Shown here piece by piece: positions 17,335 to 26,484 of a stretch of 64,000 nucleotides of DNA (position 1 is its first letter; every line of letters begins with the position of its first letter). The translations under genes were made by a program, and so were the position numbers. The notes under the pieces are model-generated. The model searched no databases. It was not told the DNA's origin and saw nothing but the letters and a program-made list of their open reading frames with translations. This DNA is from Synechococcus sp. UW69. GTDB taxonomy: Bacteria; Cyanobacteriota; Cyanobacteriia; PCC-6307; Cyanobiaceae. The DNA is taken from contig NZ_UCNW01000008.1 of the NCBI RefSeq assembly GCF_900474185.1, positions 124,001 through 188,000 of the forward strand, in the 5' to 3' direction.

Positions 17335-19866
17335 TCAGTTCAGGGGGGTGCCGCCGCTGAGGCGACGCTGCTGCTCATCCAGGGTCTTGCGCAGCAGCGG
17401 GAGCTGTTCAAGGTCTGGATCGTGTTTCAGCAGCTCCTGAGCCGCCGTTCGTGCATCCTCCAGAACAGCACCATCATCGGCAAGGCTGGCCAAGGCCAGA
17501 TCGGGCAGGCCCGACTGACGGGTCCCCAACACCTGTCCAGGACCGCGCAGACGCAGATCCATCTCAGCGATCTCAAAACCGTCGGTGGAGCGCACCAGCA
17601 CATCCAGACGCTGGCGTGCCAAGGGATTGGAACTGCCATTGATCAGCAGGCAGTGGGAGGCGGCGGCGCCCCGACCGACGCGACCCCGCAATTGATGCAA
17701 TTGCGCCAGTCCAAAGCGCTCGGCATGGTCGATCACCATCACGCTGGCCTCAGGTACATCCACGCCCACCTCCACCACCGTGGTCGACACCAGCACCTGG
17801 GTCTTGCCGGCAGCGAACGCGTTCAACACCGCCTGCTTGTCGACACTGGAAAGACGACCATGCAGGAGGCCGACAGCCAAGTCAGGGAAAACCTCCGAGG
17901 CCAACTCGGCATGGACTTCAACAGCCGAACGAAGCTCAAGTTTCTCCGACTCATCCACCAGCGGCAGGACCACATAGGCCCTCTGGCCAAGCTGCACCTC
18001 CTCACGGATCAGCTCATAGGCCTTCTCGCGCTTACCGGCCGTGAGCATGCTGGTGCGAATCGGTGTGCGACCTGGAGGTAATTCATCGATCTGGCTGACA
18101 TCCAGATCCCCATGCATCGACAACGCCAGGGTGCGTGGGATCGGCGTCGCCGTCATGGTGAGCAAGTGGGGCTGCAACCCCTTATTGAGCAGACGATCCC
18201 GTTGGTGAACCCCGAAGCGGTGTTGTTCATCAACCACCACTAGCCCCAGGCGATTGAAAACGACCGGATCCTCAAGAAGGGCATGGGTCCCCACAAGAAC
18301 CTTCAGAGAACCATTGGCCAAGTCATCCAATAGCTGACGGCGGCGTGGTCGTGGTGTGGATCCCGTCAACAAGGCGACGCTGACGTGAAGCTGAGGCAAC
18401 CACTGGCAGAGGTTGCGGTAATGCTGCTCGGCCAGCACCTCCGTGGGGGCCATCAGGGCCCCCTGCCAACCAGAGGCGATGGTGCTGAGCAACGCCGCAA
18501 TGGCGACCACCGTCTTTCCCGAACCGACATCCCCCTGCACCAGTCGGGCCATGGGTTCGGTGCGACCGAGATCGGCTTCAATTTCCTGAAACACGCGTTG
18601 TTGGGCTGCGGTGAAGCGGAAGGGAAGAAGGTCCATGAACTCCCCCACAAGCCCAGCGGCACTGGTCTGAAGATCGAGATCAGGCCCCGTCCGAGAGCGC
18701 AGCAGCTGACGTCGTCGCAACAGGCCCAACTGCAGCAGCAGAAACTCATCGAACACCAGCCGGCGGCGGCCCCGATCGAGGCTTTCACGATCCTTCGGCG
18801 CATGCAGCGCTTGCAGGGCATCCGCCAATGTCGCCAGCTCGAATCGCCGTTGCAGCTCAGCCGGAAGAGGATCGGGCCAGGTGGCCGCAAGGGGCAAGAC
18901 CTGATCAATCAAGCTGCGGAAACGGTCAGCACCAACTCCTTCGGTGAGGGGGTACACCGGCAGAAGACGACCGATGCTGGCGGACTTCACAGGAGAAGAG
19001 GGGCTCTCCAGCACCTCGATCAACGGATCCTGGAAGGTGATGCCGTAGGGGCCGTCCTTGACCAGACCACTAACGGCCACGGTGGCACCAACGGGGTAAA
19101 GGCGCTGCTGACCTTTGAGGTACGCCGGAGAACTGAAGCGTTTGCCAGCCAGGAAGCGACTCACCTTCAGGCGACCTGTCGGATCCTGGAGCTGGAGCTC
19201 AATGATGGCGAGATTGGTGTTTCTTGGGCTGACAAATCCGTTGCAGCGGCGGATCGTCGCAACAATCGTGGCGGTCTCCCCCGACACCAGCGCCTCAATA
19301 CGCCGCATCGCCGAGTAGTCGACATGATCACGGGGGTAGTAGCGCAGCAGGTCGCGCACCAGAAGCAGGCCGATCGATGCCAGCCGTGCGGCGAATTTCG
19401 GACCCACACCACGGATTTGCGTGATCGGACTATCGAGCTGCAACGGTGACGTTGGCCGTTCAGCGCCCTCTCCTGATTTCGAGGACGACTGAACCTTCAG
19501 CCTTGGCGCTGCCATGGGGGCCGAGGGTTCCAGGCGATGGCGCAGCTCATACAGCCACTGGCGAGCATCGGTGACCAGACGCCGGCGGGCAGGATCAGCC
19601 AACTCCGGATACTCGGCGAAACCAGCGCTGAGCCTGGTCATCCGATCGGTTACGCCCTGAGGGAAGGGCAGTGCCGGCGGTGCTGCAAGCTGCTGCTGCA
19701 GAAAGTCGTGAAAACGCTGCTGGCGACCCTGCAAATTGCAAAAGCCTCGGTCGGCCTCCAACCCCAGCGAACGCTGGATGGGAAGCATCCATGCCAGCAA
19801 CAGCGACAGTTGCTCGCCGGTCAGTCCCCGCTCAGCTGCTGCGTTGAATCGGACGGGGTCTGCCAA
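17335..19866 (-). CDS. recG: ATP-dependent DNA helicase RecG
   Basis: An 843-residue superfamily 2 helicase. It has an extra N-terminal region of about 130 residues typical of cyanobacterial/plant RecG, and a wedge/OB domain (SGETATIVATIRRC). Motif I is GDVGSGKTVVA, the DEQH box is VVVDEQHRFG, and motif VI is QLRGRVGRG with a C-terminal TRP region. It remodels stalled forks and Holliday junctions. The apparent ATG overlaps the upstream unknown gene by 46 nt; the true start could be slightly later (MLPIQRSLGLEAD). Confidence 0.97.
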   Translation of the reverse strand: MADPVRFNAAAERGLTGEQLSLLLAWMLPIQRSLGLEADRGFCNLQGRQQRFHDFLQQQLAAPPALPFPQGVTDRMTRLSAGFAEYPELADPARRRLVTDARQWLYELRHRLEPSAPMAAPRLKVQSSSKSGEGAERPTSPLQLDSPITQIRGVGPKFAARLASIGLLLVRDLLRYYPRDHVDYSAMRRIEALVSGETATIVATIRRCNGFVSPRNTNLAIIELQLQDPTGRLKVSRFLAGKRFSSPAYLKGQQRLYPVGATVAVSGLVKDGPYGITFQDPLIEVLESPSSPVKSASIGRLLPVYPLTEGVGADRFRSLIDQVLPLAATWPDPLPAELQRRFELATLADALQALHAPKDRESLDRGRRRLVFDEFLLLQLGLLRRRQLLRSRTGPDLDLQTSAAGLVGEFMDLLPFRFTAAQQRVFQEIEADLGRTEPMARLVQGDVGSGKTVVAIAALLSTIASGWQGALMAPTEVLAEQHYRNLCQWLPQLHVSVALLTGSTPRPRRRQLLDDLANGSLKVLVGTHALLEDPVVFNRLGLVVVDEQHRFGVHQRDRLLNKGLQPHLLTMTATPIPRTLALSMHGDLDVSQIDELPPGRTPIRTSMLTAGKREKAYELIREEVQLGQRAYVVLPLVDESEKLELRSAVEVHAELASEVFPDLAVGLLHGRLSSVDKQAVLNAFAAGKTQVLVSTTVVEVGVDVPEASVMVIDHAERFGLAQLHQLRGRVGRGAAASHCLLINGSSNPLARQRLDVLVRSTDGFEIAEMDLRLRGPGQVLGTRQSGLPDLALASLADDGAVLEDARTAAQELLKHDPDLEQLPLLRKTLDEQQRRLSGGTPLN

Positions 19867-20942
19867 TGGTTTCGGGCCTCACGATCGAGGGAGCGACGCT
19901 GCCAGTGGCGTTGCTGCTGAACCATTGTGAGCAGAGCATGGTGGTGAGTGCGCAAACGCTTGCGGCACTGACGCAGTCGTGGGCTGTCGAACTCCAGATC
20001 GTTGCTGCGCAGAAGCACACAAAGAACATCCATGCCTTGGTCGAGATCACCGACGGCCAGAGGCAGCCTCAACCGCAACACATTTGTGGCCGTTGGCTGC
20101 GTTTCCACCTGACCCTTCAGGGCGGCGTCGAGAAGGCTGATGGGAAGAAGCGTCTGGGCTAACCCTGACCGCAACATCTGCACATTCACAGCGTGGGACA
20201 GGTTGCGAAGCCGTCGCTCAAGGGCCTGATCCATGGCATGGATCCAGTGCAACAGCGCATCCGGCTCACGGGGAAGGAATTGATCGTCGCCTTCAACTGA
20301 TTGATCAAAACCGCCACTGGCCTCGACGGGCGTTTGTGCCTGCTGCATCGCATCACCGGCCAGCTCGAACAGCGAGCGGAGCACGTCGAGATCCCCTGAA
20401 GGTTGGCTGTCAGGTTGTTCAGGAAGAGGTTCAGCAACGGGGCCTGAACCTGTATCTCCCTGGGGGGAATCAAGGGGGGACGCCAGGCTCAAATGAATGG
20501 AGCCACTGGGTTCGTCCTGCTGCGGAGGAGACGATGGCGACTCGGATGCAGCGTCTCTGTTCAACGTCTGACGGCCGAGGTTCTGAAGCATGCTTCGACT
20601 GGCATGGGCCTGCTGCCGCCGCTGCTCTTGCTGCATCTGCTGAACAAGCTGCATCAGCTGCTCCACCGTGAGCAGGACGCTGCAGCGCTCAATCAGATTG
20701 TTGACCGACGCATGGAAGTTCTGGCGGGTCGAGTCTGGAAGCCGACTAAATCGGGAAGGATCAACCTCTCCGAGAAGATTAAACAGAGCCTGACGGGTGG
20801 CTCCTGGAAGCAGTTCACGCAGCACCTGCAGATAGAGAGCCTGCTCCCGGTAGAGGGCGATGGCCCGCAGCCGGCACAACCGTTGGAGGCGCGCCAGCTG
20901 ATCTGCCGGGTCGTAAGCAGGCCTGACGTCCGGGTCGGACAA
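19821..20942 (-). CDS. Hypothetical protein, 373 aa
   Basis: The protein begins MSDPDVRPAYDPADQLARLQ. It has a helical N-terminal half (ending with the Gln-rich MQLVQQMQQEQRRQQAHA), a low-complexity linker (Ser/Pro/Asp-rich, about 130-200) and a C-terminal helical domain (AMDQALERRLRNLSHAVNVQML). No catalytic motif, signal peptide or membrane segment is seen. It starts 5 bases after tsf and overlaps recG by 46 nt, so it belongs to the rpsB-tsf transcription unit. It looks like a picocyanobacterial protein of unknown role. Confidence 0.75.
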   Translation of the reverse strand: MSDPDVRPAYDPADQLARLQRLCRLRAIALYREQALYLQVLRELLPGATRQALFNLLGEVDPSRFSRLPDSTRQNFHASVNNLIERCSVLLTVEQLMQLVQQMQQEQRRQQAHASRSMLQNLGRQTLNRDAASESPSSPPQQDEPSGSIHLSLASPLDSPQGDTGSGPVAEPLPEQPDSQPSGDLDVLRSLFELAGDAMQQAQTPVEASGGFDQSVEGDDQFLPREPDALLHWIHAMDQALERRLRNLSHAVNVQMLRSGLAQTLLPISLLDAALKGQVETQPTATNVLRLRLPLAVGDLDQGMDVLCVLLRSNDLEFDSPRLRQCRKRLRTHHHALLTMVQQQRHWQRRSLDREARNHWQTPSDSTQQLSGD

Positions 20943-20947
20943 TGGAA

Positions 20948-21607
20948 TCAGCCGGCGTTCTGCATGGACGCCACTTCAGCGGCGAAATCGTTCTCCGCCA
21001 CCTCGATGCCCTCACCAAGGGTGTAGCGGGTGAAGCGACGAACCTTCACGTTCTCGCCGATCTTGCCGGCAGCCTGCTTGACGAGATCAGCGACGGTGAT
21101 TGAGCTGTCTTTGATGAAGGGTTGCTCCATCAGAGCGAGTTCCTTGAGGCGCTTGCCAATCCGACCTTCAACGATCTTTTCCTTCATCTGTTCAGGCTTT
21201 CCGTCGAGGTCGTCTCGGCCCATCTCAATCGCCTTCTCGCGCTCACGGATCTCGTCGGGGATCTCATCGGTGGTGACGTATTCCACGTTGGGGCATGCCG
21301 CCACTTGCATCGACACATCCCGAAGAAGTTCCTGGAACATGTCGCCACGAGCCACGAAGTCGGTTTCGCAGTTCACTTCGATCAACACACCCACCCGGGC
21401 ACCGGTGTGGATGTAACTGCCGATCGCACCCTCGGCAGCGGTGCGTCCAGATTTCTTTTCAGCGCTGGCGATGCCTTTCTGGCGAAGCCATTCAACGGCT
21501 TTATTGGTGTCCCCATCCGTTGCGGCCAGGGCCTTTTTGCAGTCCATCATTCCCGCGCCGGTCTTGTCGCGGAGTTCTTTGACAAGCTTGGCGGATACGG
21601 CAGCCAT
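20948..21607 (-). CDS. tsf: Elongation factor Ts
   Basis: The 219-residue protein begins [20 protein letters not shown], followed directly by [13 protein letters not shown], the UBA-like N-terminal signature. The core motif [14 protein letters not shown] is near residue 78. It is the guanine-nucleotide exchange factor for EF-Tu. It is the short form found in cyanobacteria. It follows rpsB after 78 bases that contain a strong inverted repeat, the conserved rpsB-tsf order. Confidence 0.98.
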   Translation of the reverse strand: MAAVSAKLVKELRDKTGAGMMDCKKALAATDGDTNKAVEWLRQKGIASAEKKSGRTAAEGAIGSYIHTGARVGVLIEVNCETDFVARGDMFQELLRDVSMQVAACPNVEYVTTDEIPDEIREREKAIEMGRDDLDGKPEQMKEKIVEGRIGKRLKELALMEQPFIKDSSITVADLVKQAAGKIGENVKVRRFTRYTLGEGIEVAENDFAAEVASMQNAG

Positions 21608-21635
21608 CGGTCGGAAGGGAAGAAAAGGGTGGATG

Positions 21636-21663
21636 CGCCGTTCTCCGTCAACGGAGAACGGCG
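21636..21663 (-). other. Strong stem-loop between rpsB and tsf
   Basis: A 13-bp perfect inverted repeat (CGCCGTTCTCCGT and its complement) is separated by two bases. No T-run follows on the minus strand, so it does not look like a complete intrinsic terminator. It may set mRNA stability or reduce tsf relative to rpsB by processing or partial attenuation. Confidence 0.6.
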
Positions 21664-21685
21664 AGGTCGAGAAGGGAAAGGGTGA

Positions 21686-22402
21686 TCAGGCGTCGGCGTC
21701 GCCGCCACGCTGATCGTTGGAACCGTGGCGACCTTCATTGATCGCGTCGGCCAAACGACCCAGGACAAGCTGAACGGAACGGACAGCGTCGTCGTTGCAG
21801 GGAATCGGAACCTCGCAGAGGTCCGGATCGCAGTTGGTGTCGAGCATTGACACCAGGGGAATGTCGAGCTTGCGGGCTTCAAGCACCGCATTGGACTCAC
21901 GGCGTTGGTCCACCAGAACCACGACGTCGGGGAGACGACGCATGTTCTTCAGACCGCCCAGGTACTTCTGGAGACGCTCAAGTTCGCGACGAAGCACCGC
22001 ACCCTCTTTCTTGGGGCGCATGGCAATGGCGCCACTGGATTCCATCCGCTCCAAATCCTTGAGACGGTCGATCCGGGCCTTCATCGTGGTCCAGTTGGTG
22101 AGCATTCCGCCCAACCAGCGCTGGTTCACATAGGAGGCTCCGCAGCGGGCAGCTTCGAGAGCAACCACTTCAGAAGCTTGCTTCTTGGTGCCAACAAAAA
22201 GGAAGCGCTTGCCGCTGCGAGCAGCGGAACGGGTCCACTTGTAGGCGTTATTCATGCAGACAGCGGTCTGCACAAGATCAATGATGTGAACACCATTGCG
22301 CGCGCAATAGATGTAGCGCGACATCTTGGGGTTCCAACGACGGGTCTGGTGCCCAAAGTGGGCACCAGCCTCCATCATCTCGGCGAGGGTGACGACAGCC
22401 AT
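21686..22402 (-). CDS. rpsB: 30S ribosomal protein S2
   Basis: A 238-residue S2 beginning [20 protein letters not shown]. The signature [12 protein letters not shown] follows, and [20 protein letters not shown] and LDTNCDPD appear in the second half. It binds the 30S head and is needed for mRNA binding together with S1. It heads the rpsB-tsf unit. The leader upstream carries two crossing helices that could mask initiation (see leader entry). The tail is Gly/Asp-rich ([10 protein letters not shown]). Confidence 0.98.
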   Translation of the reverse strand: MAVVTLAEMMEAGAHFGHQTRRWNPKMSRYIYCARNGVHIIDLVQTAVCMNNAYKWTRSAARSGKRFLFVGTKKQASEVVALEAARCGASYVNQRWLGGMLTNWTTMKARIDRLKDLERMESSGAIAMRPKKEGAVLRRELERLQKYLGGLKNMRRLPDVVVLVDQRRESNAVLEARKLDIPLVSMLDTNCDPDLCEVPIPCNDDAVRSVQLVLGRLADAINEGRHGSNDQRGGDADA

Positions 22403-22500
22403 GGTTTGTGGGTTTCGGGTTCGCCTCCACCTGCCAGGGACCTGAACAACCAGCAGATGCTGGTGTCACGGTGCACCCGAAACGGGCAGGTGTGCGGAGT
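22403..22500 (-). promoter_or_regulatory. Structured rpsB 5' leader, predicted pseudoknot
   Basis: On the minus strand CACCTGCC (22492-22485) is complementary to GGCAGGTG (22435-22428), and GTTTCGGGT (22483-22475) to ACCCGAAAC (22420-22412). The order A-B-A'-B' makes the helices cross, as in an H-type pseudoknot. A third hairpin, ACCAGC-ATCT-GCTGGT (22464-22449), sits in the middle loop. The last strand ends 9 bases before the ATG, so folding should occlude initiation. S2 autoregulation of rpsB-tsf is established in E. coli; control here is inferred. Confidence 0.6.
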
Positions 22501-22507
22501 GAAAGGA

Positions 22508-22536
22508 CCTATAGAAGGTATCAAAACGTTGATCAA
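22508..22536 (-). promoter_or_regulatory. Probable rpsB promoter
   Basis: On the minus strand TTGATC (22536-22531) and TATAGG (22513-22508) are separated by exactly 17 bases. This is a sigma-70-like arrangement that would start transcription near 22500 and give a leader of about 98 bases. It overlaps the stop codon of the upstream glycosyltransferase gene. Confidence 0.55.
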
Positions 22537-23465
22537 CGCAGTCCAGCTGCTTTGGCTTCGCGGAACAGGGCACGCACACCGATGCGATTCAGAGGCAGAC
22601 GAAGCAGCTCCATCGCAGTCCCCTGGTAGCCATGACGAATTAACCAACGGAGCAGGGGGCGAAGGCTGGACGGATTAATCAGCCCCCCGAAAGTCAGAAG
22701 CTCCCAGAGGATCCGATGGAACCAGGTGAACTGGATGATCAGGCGCACCCGCCGGGTTGGATGTTTGCGGAAGAACACCAGCCCCATGCGGGCCCGTTCT
22801 CCCTCCACTTCCACAAGGCGAGGGATTTGATCCAGGCTCAAAGCAGGGTGCCAGTGATAGCCGACAGCGGCAGGACACTTCACCAACTCAACCCCCATCC
22901 GCCGCAGGCGCTCACCAAGTTCCAGATCCTCCCAGCCGTAGAGGCGGAAACCTGTGTCGAACAGGCCTGAGCGCTCCAACACCGCCCGATCGATGGCCAC
23001 GTTCCCCGTAGCGAAATAGGCCCAAGACAAGTCCCTCAACTTGTGACGTTCGGAGCAGGGCGCCTCGAAGTTGGCCGTGTTGATCACAGCGCCATAGGTG
23101 AAACAAAGGCGATCACCCCGTTTCTTCCAGCACTGCCTCAGGGCTAGTGCGTGGGTCGCCAGAAAGGTCTCTGTGACCACCAGGTCACTGTCGATAAAAA
23201 CAATGACGTCACCACGGGCATGATCGACGCCCCGGTTTCGCCCTTCCGCAGGACCACCATGCTCCTGCTCAATCAGACGCACATGGGGGAAACGATCCGA
23301 CTGGTGCCGCAGCCACGACGGCGTTCCATCGGTGGAGCCATCGTCGACCACGACAACCTCGTAATCATCCAGAGCACCGTCGAGCTGCTGATCTTCCAGT
23401 GCCGAGAGGCATTTCTCGAGAATCGGGCGTCGGTTGTAGGTCGGAATAACGACGCTGACGAACAT
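22533..23465 (-). CDS. Family 2 glycosyltransferase
   Basis: A 310-residue GT-A enzyme beginning MFVSVVIPTYNRRPILEKCL. It has DDGSTDGT near residue 38, the metal-binding DSD in FIDSDLVV near 90 and GWEDLELGERL near 175, a chondroitin-polymerase-like GT2 acceptor motif. The ATG at 23465 is preferred to an upstream one at 23507, which would lie in the terminator hairpin. The C-terminal part is amphipathic/basic and may touch the membrane. It probably transfers sugars to envelope polysaccharide. It is separated from rpsB by a promoter. Confidence 0.9.
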   Translation of the reverse strand: MFVSVVIPTYNRRPILEKCLSALEDQQLDGALDDYEVVVVDDGSTDGTPSWLRHQSDRFPHVRLIEQEHGGPAEGRNRGVDHARGDVIVFIDSDLVVTETFLATHALALRQCWKKRGDRLCFTYGAVINTANFEAPCSERHKLRDLSWAYFATGNVAIDRAVLERSGLFDTGFRLYGWEDLELGERLRRMGVELVKCPAAVGYHWHPALSLDQIPRLVEVEGERARMGLVFFRKHPTRRVRLIIQFTWFHRILWELLTFGGLINPSSLRPLLRWLIRHGYQGTAMELLRLPLNRIGVRALFREAKAAGLR

Positions 23466-23505
23466 CGCGACAGCCGATGCAGAAGGAACCCACCCTACGA
23501 ACAAC

Positions 23506-23533
23506 AAAAAAGGGGCCCGAAGGCCCCTTTTTT
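23506..23533 (-). terminator. Intrinsic terminator with TTCG tetraloop
   Basis: On the minus strand a perfect 12-bp stem AAAAAAGGGGCC / GGCCCCTTTTTT is closed by TTCG and ends in a T-run. It begins 19 bases after the stop of the small basic gene at 23553-23708. The symmetric A/T runs could also stop plus-strand transcripts. Confidence 0.9.
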
Positions 23534-23552
23534 CTGAACATTGCTTGGCAGA

Positions 23553-23708
23553 TCAGTCCGCCGCGCCACCGTTGTTGGCGGTACCGGTCACGCCATTGCC
23601 AGCGCCTTCACCACGGCCATCGTTCCGCATCTTGCGCTTCTTGAACTTGCGGGCGTAGGCGCGGTTCCGCTCCTGCTTCTCTTTCTTCAGGTTTCTGCGC
23701 TTGGCCAT
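23553..23708 (-). CDS. Small basic protein, 51 aa
   Basis: The product is MAKRRNLKKEKQERNRAYAR followed by KFKKRKMRNDGRGEGAGNG and a Gly/Asn/Ala-rich tail. Nearly half of the first 30 residues are Lys or Arg, as in ribosomal or RNA-binding peptides. It lies 33 bases after the devA-like gene and is followed by a perfect intrinsic terminator, which supports real expression. The protein resembles a short conserved picocyanobacterial hypothetical; function unknown. It is easily missed by length filters. Confidence 0.75.
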   Translation of the reverse strand: MAKRRNLKKEKQERNRAYARKFKKRKMRNDGRGEGAGNGVTGTANNGGAAD

Positions 23709-23741
23709 GCGGAACTGCGGGCTCTTGAATCAACGCTGAGT

Positions 23742-24422
23742 CTACTCAACGGCATTCAACAGACGCCCATCCTCCATCTGGAGCACGCGATCGGCGACAT
23801 CAACGATGCGTGGATCATGGGTCACCATCAGCACCGCACAGGACTGTTCGCGTGCAAGTCGGCGCAGCAGCTCCACCACCTCCCTGCCGGTGCGGCTGTC
23901 AAGGGCTGCTGTGGGCTCGTCCGCCAGGAGCAGCCTGGGATTAGCCGCAAGGGCACGGGCAATGGCGACCCGCTGCTTCTGGCCTCCTGACAAATCCTGA
24001 GGGACTTTGCCCATGTGGTCGTCCAATCCGACGGCACGCAGCCACTGACGGGCTTCATCCCGGCGGGCTCTGTAGCTGAGATCTGGCAGAAGATCAGATC
24101 CCATCTGCACGTTCTGTTCTGCGGTGAGGCAGCGCAAAAGGTTGTGCCCCTGAAAAATCATTCCAATGCGCCGGCGCACCTGCTGGCGTCGACGTCGGCC
24201 GGCCCCATGCAAGGGCTCACCGAGCACAGACACCTGACCGTGCTGAACCGTGCGTAGAGCGCCGATCAAGGTCAACAGCGTTGTCTTTCCACAGCCGGAG
24301 GGACCGGTCAGCAGCACCACTTCGCCCGGCTCAATCCTGAGACTGATGTTCTGAAGAACCTCACGGCGCATCGCCCCCTGGCCGAAAGCATGGGACAGCT
24401 GATCCACAACAACTGCGGTCAT
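23742..24422 (-). CDS. devA: DevA-type ABC transporter ATP-binding protein
   Basis: A 226-residue ATPase beginning [20 protein letters not shown]. Walker A is GPSGCGKT (40-47), the signature is [15 protein letters not shown], Walker B is [12 protein letters not shown], and VTHDPRI carries the switch His. The ATG at 24422 shares one base with the devC stop, so it is preferred to an upstream start. DevBCA systems with an HlyD-like adaptor and TolC export envelope components; in Anabaena they export heterocyst glycolipids. The substrate is unknown in a unicellular marine strain. Confidence 0.9.
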   Translation of the reverse strand: MTAVVVDQLSHAFGQGAMRREVLQNISLRIEPGEVVLLTGPSGCGKTTLLTLIGALRTVQHGQVSVLGEPLHGAGRRRRQQVRRRIGMIFQGHNLLRCLTAEQNVQMGSDLLPDLSYRARRDEARQWLRAVGLDDHMGKVPQDLSGGQKQRVAIARALAANPRLLLADEPTAALDSRTGREVVELLRRLAREQSCAVLMVTHDPRIVDVADRVLQMEDGRLLNAVE

Positions 24423-25591
24423 CAGAAGATCTCCGCCGGATCCGCATCGATGAGGCGACGCATGGCCAAAAGCGACGACAGCATGCACATCACCAGGATC
24501 ATCACCAAAACGGTGAGCGCCCGCGAGAGATCCATGCCGACGGGCAGTTTGGTCGCGTCACGAACGAACCAGTACAAACCCTGCCCGGCCAGATAGGCGG
24601 GGACGTAGCCGAGAGCGGCCAGATAAAACCCCTCACGAACCACCACACCAAGCAGGTGACTGAGCCGGTAGCCCATCGCCATCAGGGTGGCGTACTCCGG
24701 CAGGTGGTCACTGACATCGGTGTACAACACCTGGTACACGATGACGCAGCCAACAACGAACCCCATGGCAGCGCCGAGGGTGAAGATGAAACCGATGGAG
24801 GTGCTGCTCTTCCAGTAGTTCTGCTCGAAATCGATGAAGCCTTGTTTGGTTAACACCGAAACATCCTTGGGAAGGCGCTTGCTCAACCGAGACACAACCT
24901 GCTCAGGGTCCGCTCCTGGCTTCAAGCGCACCAGACCCACTTCGATCGCCCCAGGCGGCTTCTGAGGCATCAGATCCAGAAACGTCTCGGTGCTCGTAAG
25001 CAGATTGCCGTCGGCACCGAAGCTGGTGCCCAGGCTCACCAGACCCGCCACCCGGACGCGGTTGCCAGCGATCTCGGTTTCCACCACCCGGCCATCGCGA
25101 TACCAATCGGCAATAGGTCCGAATTCGGGGCGTGACAGCTGATCAAACAGGATCCGCCCTTTCTGTTTGAGAGCGTCAGTTTTCTCAGCAAGGGAGGGGT
25201 CGACGAAGAAGGGGTCATCGGGATTGAAGCCCAAGGCCAGGATCGACCGGTTGCGCCGCGTTTCGGGGTTGCGCCAGAGCATCAGCCCCCAGTGCACCGG
25301 GGTCACCCCCTCGACATCGGGATCAGCCAGGGTCTGAACCAGCCGCCGCCTGGGAAAGGCCTCCATGCTCACGGAGCTGGCGGAGCGGGGACTGATCAGG
25401 ACGACATCGGCATCGAACAGCCGGTGCGCCGTGACGCTCGCATCGAAGAGGCCATCGCGAAAACCAAGCTGCATGAACATCAGAATCCCCGCGAAGCTGA
25501 TGCCAGCAAGCGCCACCAGCAAGCGAACGGGCTGGCGCGTCAGCAACAGCCAGGAGAGAGGAATCCGACGCCCCCGCCAGAACCGGTTCAT
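24422..25591 (-). CDS. devC: DevC-type ABC transporter permease
   Basis: The 389-residue protein starts MNRFWRGRRIPLSWLLLTRQ. It has one N-terminal helix (LVALAGISFAGILMFMQLGF), a large periplasmic domain (about 50-260) and three C-terminal helices, the MacB/FtsX topology of DevC. The final DADPAEIF is typical. It overlaps devB by 4 nt (25588-25591) and shares one base with devA, so the three are almost certainly co-translated. It forms the membrane part of the exporter. Confidence 0.92.
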   Translation of the reverse strand: MNRFWRGRRIPLSWLLLTRQPVRLLVALAGISFAGILMFMQLGFRDGLFDASVTAHRLFDADVVLISPRSASSVSMEAFPRRRLVQTLADPDVEGVTPVHWGLMLWRNPETRRNRSILALGFNPDDPFFVDPSLAEKTDALKQKGRILFDQLSRPEFGPIADWYRDGRVVETEIAGNRVRVAGLVSLGTSFGADGNLLTSTETFLDLMPQKPPGAIEVGLVRLKPGADPEQVVSRLSKRLPKDVSVLTKQGFIDFEQNYWKSSTSIGFIFTLGAAMGFVVGCVIVYQVLYTDVSDHLPEYATLMAMGYRLSHLLGVVVREGFYLAALGYVPAYLAGQGLYWFVRDATKLPVGMDLSRALTVLVMILVMCMLSSLLAMRRLIDADPAEIF

Positions 25592-26484
25592 GGATCGAAG
25601 CGGGCAATCACCTTCAAGCCAGCCAAACGGCTGACTTTGGCTGCATCTTCAGGGTTGAGCACCACATCAACCACCACAACGCGGGCGTCGGCATCGCCGG
25701 TGGGATCGGTGGAGAGAACAGACCGTTGTTCCACCTGGGGACTGATGCGCAGCACGCGCCCGACAAGTTCACCGCGGAAGCCACCGTTCTCACTTATGAG
25801 GCGAACGGACTGGTCGGGGCTAATCCGAGCGATATCGGATTCATAGACCTCGATGCTGGCCTGCATGGCCTGGTTCGCACCCACGTCCATCACTCCCTCC
25901 ACGCCAGGGCGCTCGCCTTCACGGGCGTGCAACTTGAAGACGACACCATCAATGGGAGAGATCAGCTGGCTCAGCTCGAGATCGGCCATGAACCCTTTGC
26001 GTTCAGCCAGGGCCTGATCCCGCTGTCCCTGGAGGCGCACCAGCTCCTCCCGCTTGTTGTCCACCAAAGACAACTCAGCAGCTCCCCAGTCCGCGGCTTG
26101 CGTGAAACGCTCAACCTCAATGGCCTGAAGACGGATCTCCTGGTCCAGGCTTCTCAGCTCAGCGTCAACACGCTCTAGGTCTGCCAGGAGGCCAACACGG
26201 TGATCAAACACCGCCAACACCTGGCCGCGCTTGATCGCATCTCCCTCGTTCACCTGAAGTGAGGCAACCCTCGGGGTCCCCGCCATTCCCGCGGTGGGAG
26301 CCGCCAAATTGCGAATGTCCCCCGCAGGCTCAAGTTGCCCCAAAGCAGCAACGGCTTGTGGACGAACCGATCGTTCAGCAGGGGGGGCAACAGGTGTTGG
26401 GGCCGGCGTTGGTCGAAGCAACCAGCCGCCCACTGCAGCGATGACCAAACTTCCAGCCACAACAGACCAGCGCTTGGGACTCAT
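25588..26484 (-). CDS. devB: DevB-type HlyD-family membrane fusion protein
   Basis: A 298-residue adaptor with an N-terminal membrane anchor (WSVVAGSLVIAAVGGWLL), a biotinyl-lipoyl half (VNEGDAIKRGQVLAVFDHRV), an alpha-hairpin (LERVDAELRSLDQEIRLQAI onward) and a beta-barrel domain. The ATG at 26484 (MSPKRWSVV) is chosen because it abuts the pcyA stop; a longer frame reaches 26601 inside pcyA. The hairpin is short, about 70 residues. It links DevAC to an outer-membrane TolC protein, which is not in this window. Confidence 0.9.
   Translation of the reverse strand: MSPKRWSVVAGSLVIAAVGGWLLRPTPAPTPVAPPAERSVRPQAVAALGQLEPAGDIRNLAAPTAGMAGTPRVASLQVNEGDAIKRGQVLAVFDHRVGLLADLERVDAELRSLDQEIRLQAIEVERFTQAADWGAAELSLVDNKREELVRLQGQRDQALAERKGFMADLELSQLISPIDGVVFKLHAREGERPGVEGVMDVGANQAMQASIEVYESDIARISPDQSVRLISENGGFRGELVGRVLRISPQVEQRSVLSTDPTGDADARVVVVDVVLNPEDAAKVSRLAGLKVIARFDP

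Noticed and set aside
18385-19449. 354-codon open frame on the plus strand
   Set aside because: Antisense to recG; no domain and no ribosome-binding site.
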